A stretch of 64,000 nucleotides of DNA from the NCBI RefSeq assembly GCF_014334135.1, contig NZ_CP060497.1, forward strand, positions 1,860,001 through 1,924,000, written 5' to 3'. The position numbers and the translations under genes were made by a program. This stretch comes from Olivibacter sp. SDN3. GTDB taxonomy: Bacteria > Bacteroidota > Bacteroidia > Sphingobacteriales > Sphingobacteriaceae. Below are positions 62,449-64,000 of this stretch, piece after piece (within the stretch, counting starts at the first letter, position 1; each line of letters begins with the position of its first letter). The notes below the pieces were generated by a model that did no database searches, was not told the DNA's origin, and was given only the letters and a program-made list of their open reading frames with translations.

Positions 62449-63753
62449 ATGAATAAAGATACAATCCTTGTTTGGTTCAGAAATGATCTTCGTGTGCGCG
62501 ATAACGAGATATTGTGGCAAGCGATAGAACGGGCAGACAAGGTGGTTCCTGTATACATATTTGATCCCCGAAATTTTGGTTATTTGACGAATGGTTTGCA
62601 AAAGACGGGTGTTTTACGCGCAAAGTTTATCTTGGAAAGTGTGAGTGATCTGCGCACTTCTTTGCGTGCACGTGGAGGCGATTTATTGGTAACTACGGGC
62701 CACCCGGAAGAGTTGTTGCCCGATTTAGCCACCCAGTATGACGTTAAGGAGGTGTATCACCACAGGGAAGTGGCAGAAGAGGAAACGAATATTTCTACCC
62801 TGGTAGAAGAAGCTCTTTGGCGCAAGAGACTCAACTTGAAGCACTTTATCGGGCATACGCTTTATCATAAAGAAGACCTACCCTTTCCTATTAAAGATAT
62901 TCCTGATGCTTTTTCGACTTTTCGAAAGAAAATTGAAAGAGAGACGGCTATCCGTCCCAGCTTGGGTGTTCCCGAGACCATTACCCTTCCAGATGATTTT
63001 GTATCTGATGATGAATTGCCAAGTCTACGCGACTTGGGGTTTGGTGATGCTGAAATGGCTTTAGCGAGGCAATCTGCCTTCACAGGGGGTGAAAGCGCAG
63101 CTATCGAGCAGCTTCAGGCGGTCATTGCTGAAGAACCCTGTGCATTAAGTGAAAAAATGGGTGCAGACAATGGGACGATTTTGTCTCCTTGGATTGCCAT
63201 GGGGTGTTTGTCGGCCCACACCGTTTATCATACCGTAAAACGCTATGAAGATCAGAGGCTTTCTAAAAAAACGGCATCAACCATTATACAGGGGCTGTTA
63301 TGGCGCGATTATTTCCGTTTTATGTTTAAAAAATATGGAAATCGGTTTTTTACGACCAATGGCTTTTCAGCAACGCCTATCAATCGATCGCCTGAACAGA
63401 CACCTGCGTTTGAGGCTTGGAAAAAGGGTGAAACAGGGAACGATCTGGTAGACGCAGCAATGCGGCAGCTTAATGAGGTTGGCTTTATGCCTCACGCAGC
63501 CAGAGCTTTAGTAGCTCATTATTTAGTGGAGGACTTGGGTCTTAGCCATTTGCTTGGTGCCGCTTACTTTGAAGATAAATTGATTGATTACGGCCCTTCT
63601 TCCAACTATGGTAACTGGGCTCATATAGCGGGAGCAGGGAGTAGTTTGAAAGATAACGGCATTAAAGATGTAAAAAAAATGCAGGCAGCTTTTGATCCGA
63701 AAGGGGACTATGTAAAACGTTGGCTTTTTAAACAGAAAACACCCGTAAGCTAA
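62449..63753 (+). CDS. DASH-family cryptochrome/photolyase
   Basis: A 434-residue flavoprotein. It opens LVWFRNDLRVRDNEILWQAI. The DASH character is seen in GVLRAKFILESVSDLRTSLR, VYHHREVAEEE, and FSTFRKKIERETAIRPSL, which differ from the neighbouring PhrB. The FAD domain includes LLWRDYFRFMFKKYG, NDLVDAAMRQLNEVGFMPH and YGPSSNYGNWAHIAGAGSS. DASH cryptochromes repair CPDs in single-stranded DNA and may signal light. The length is slightly short of the usual 430-500 range with no C-terminal extension. It is transcribed away from the SDR/epimerase/phrB genes. Confidence 0.93.
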   Translation: MNKDTILVWFRNDLRVRDNEILWQAIERADKVVPVYIFDPRNFGYLTNGLQKTGVLRAKFILESVSDLRTSLRARGGDLLVTTGHPEELLPDLATQYDVKEVYHHREVAEEETNISTLVEEALWRKRLNLKHFIGHTLYHKEDLPFPIKDIPDAFSTFRKKIERETAIRPSLGVPETITLPDDFVSDDELPSLRDLGFGDAEMALARQSAFTGGESAAIEQLQAVIAEEPCALSEKMGADNGTILSPWIAMGCLSAHTVYHTVKRYEDQRLSKKTASTIIQGLLWRDYFRFMFKKYGNRFFTTNGFSATPINRSPEQTPAFEAWKKGETGNDLVDAAMRQLNEVGFMPHAARALVAHYLVEDLGLSHLLGAAYFEDKLIDYGPSSNYGNWAHIAGAGSSLKDNGIKDVKKMQAAFDPKGDYVKRWLFKQKTPVS

Positions 63754-63875
63754 ACATAAGCCCCGCTGTTTTGTTGAGCATAATGAGAACAAATCAATAG
63801 AAGAGAAAGACGCTAAAATTTTTATGCTGACTTATAAATAAATGTGATTTAATGTGCATTACATCAGATATTTTA

Positions 63876-63883
63876 TAACTTTG
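63876..63883 (+). promoter_or_regulatory. Candidate -7 element of sucA (TAACTTTG)
   Basis: An exact TAnnTTTG match 25 bp before the start codon; the -33 region is not clear. Confidence 0.55.
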
Positions 63884-63907
63884 TCAGCACATCGTATTAA
63901 AAAGTAA

Positions 63908-64000
63908 ATGGACAGATTTTCATATCTTAGTAACGCAGACTCAAGTTACGTAGAATCGCTGTATAAAGCGTATAAAGAGGACCCTGATTCGGTCGATTTC
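63908..64000 (+). CDS. sucA: 2-oxoglutarate dehydrogenase E1 component, N-terminal fragment (3' end outside window)
   Basis: Thirty-one residues are visible. The opening MDRFSYLSNADSSYVESLY and the following YKEDPDSVDF match the N-terminal helix of OdhA/SucA E1 subunits, which anchors E1 to E2 in the 2-oxoglutarate dehydrogenase complex. The full protein (about 900 or more residues) would be a thiamine-diphosphate-dependent decarboxylase of the TCA cycle. sucB is expected downstream, outside the window. Confidence 0.85.
   Translation, partial: MDRFSYLSNADSSYVESLYKAYKEDPDSVDF

Overview
The window looks like chromosomal DNA of a Bacteroidota bacterium, most likely family Sphingobacteriaceae (Sphingobacterium/Olivibacter/Pedobacter-like). 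Supporting signs are two SusC/SusD pairs, Bacteroidota-type topoisomerase IV subunits, DUF6266 and DUF6728-like proteins, a cytochrome-free PIF1-type helicase with a C-terminal HTH_40 domain, and promoters of the Bacteroidota form TTTG-N19-21-TAnnTTTG. Genus assignment is inference. I see no rRNA, tRNA, CRISPR array, insertion sequence or prophage.

Layout. 1-6.4 kb: tail of an acyl-CoA dehydrogenase, a TlpA-like thioredoxin lipoprotein paired with an M1 aminopeptidase, and a TonB-dependent receptor. 6.4-11 kb (minus strand): PIF1-like helicase and a two-component system. 11.2-15.4 kb: cupin protein, parE, purU, and an SGNH hydrolase with a strong terminator. 15.7-21.8 kb: first susC/susD pair, followed by two hairpins and the 3' remnant of a DUF3999-type gene. 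21.8-28 kb: aldo/keto reductase, M28 peptidase (minus), parC, msrA.

28.2-35.9 kb is a complete haem acquisition locus: outer-membrane receptor with FRAP/NPDL-type boxes (hmuR), HmuY-like surface lipoprotein, periplasmic binding lipoprotein (hmuT), FecCD permease (hmuU), ATPase (hmuV) and a cytoplasmic HemS-type haem-handling protein (hmuS). Fur-box-like sequences lie at the hmuR start and in front of hmuV. 36-44.8 kb (minus strand): GMC oxidoreductase, DUF2905 membrane protein, FAD-dependent oxidoreductase, then a second susC/susD pair. This may be a sugar-oxidising uptake locus without glycoside hydrolases. 45-49.1 kb (minus strand): a 45-residue membrane microprotein, a DUF6266 protein, an rRNA-methyltransferase-like protein, and an MlaE/MlaF ABC lipid-transport pair.

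49.3-52.3 kb: SDR oxidoreductase, then PspC, LiaF-like and GYF_2-RDD membrane proteins, a probable envelope-stress group. 52.4-57.3 kb: a TetR-TolC-EmrA-EmrB tripartite efflux operon. Its promoter carries two near-identical palindromes overlapping the -33 and -7 elements. 57.4-59 kb: two FKBP-type lipoproteins. 59-63.8 kb: a DNA photolyase, a TIGR01777-type epimerase, an NmrA-like SDR protein, and a divergent DASH-type cryptochrome, forming a light/photodamage-linked cluster. The window ends inside the start of sucA (2-oxoglutarate dehydrogenase E1).

Points most worth a second look are the C-terminal sliding-clamp-like motif on ParC, the doubled TetR operator, the haem-locus regulatory sites, the oxidoreductase-susCD locus, and a terminator embedded antisense in the photolyase gene.
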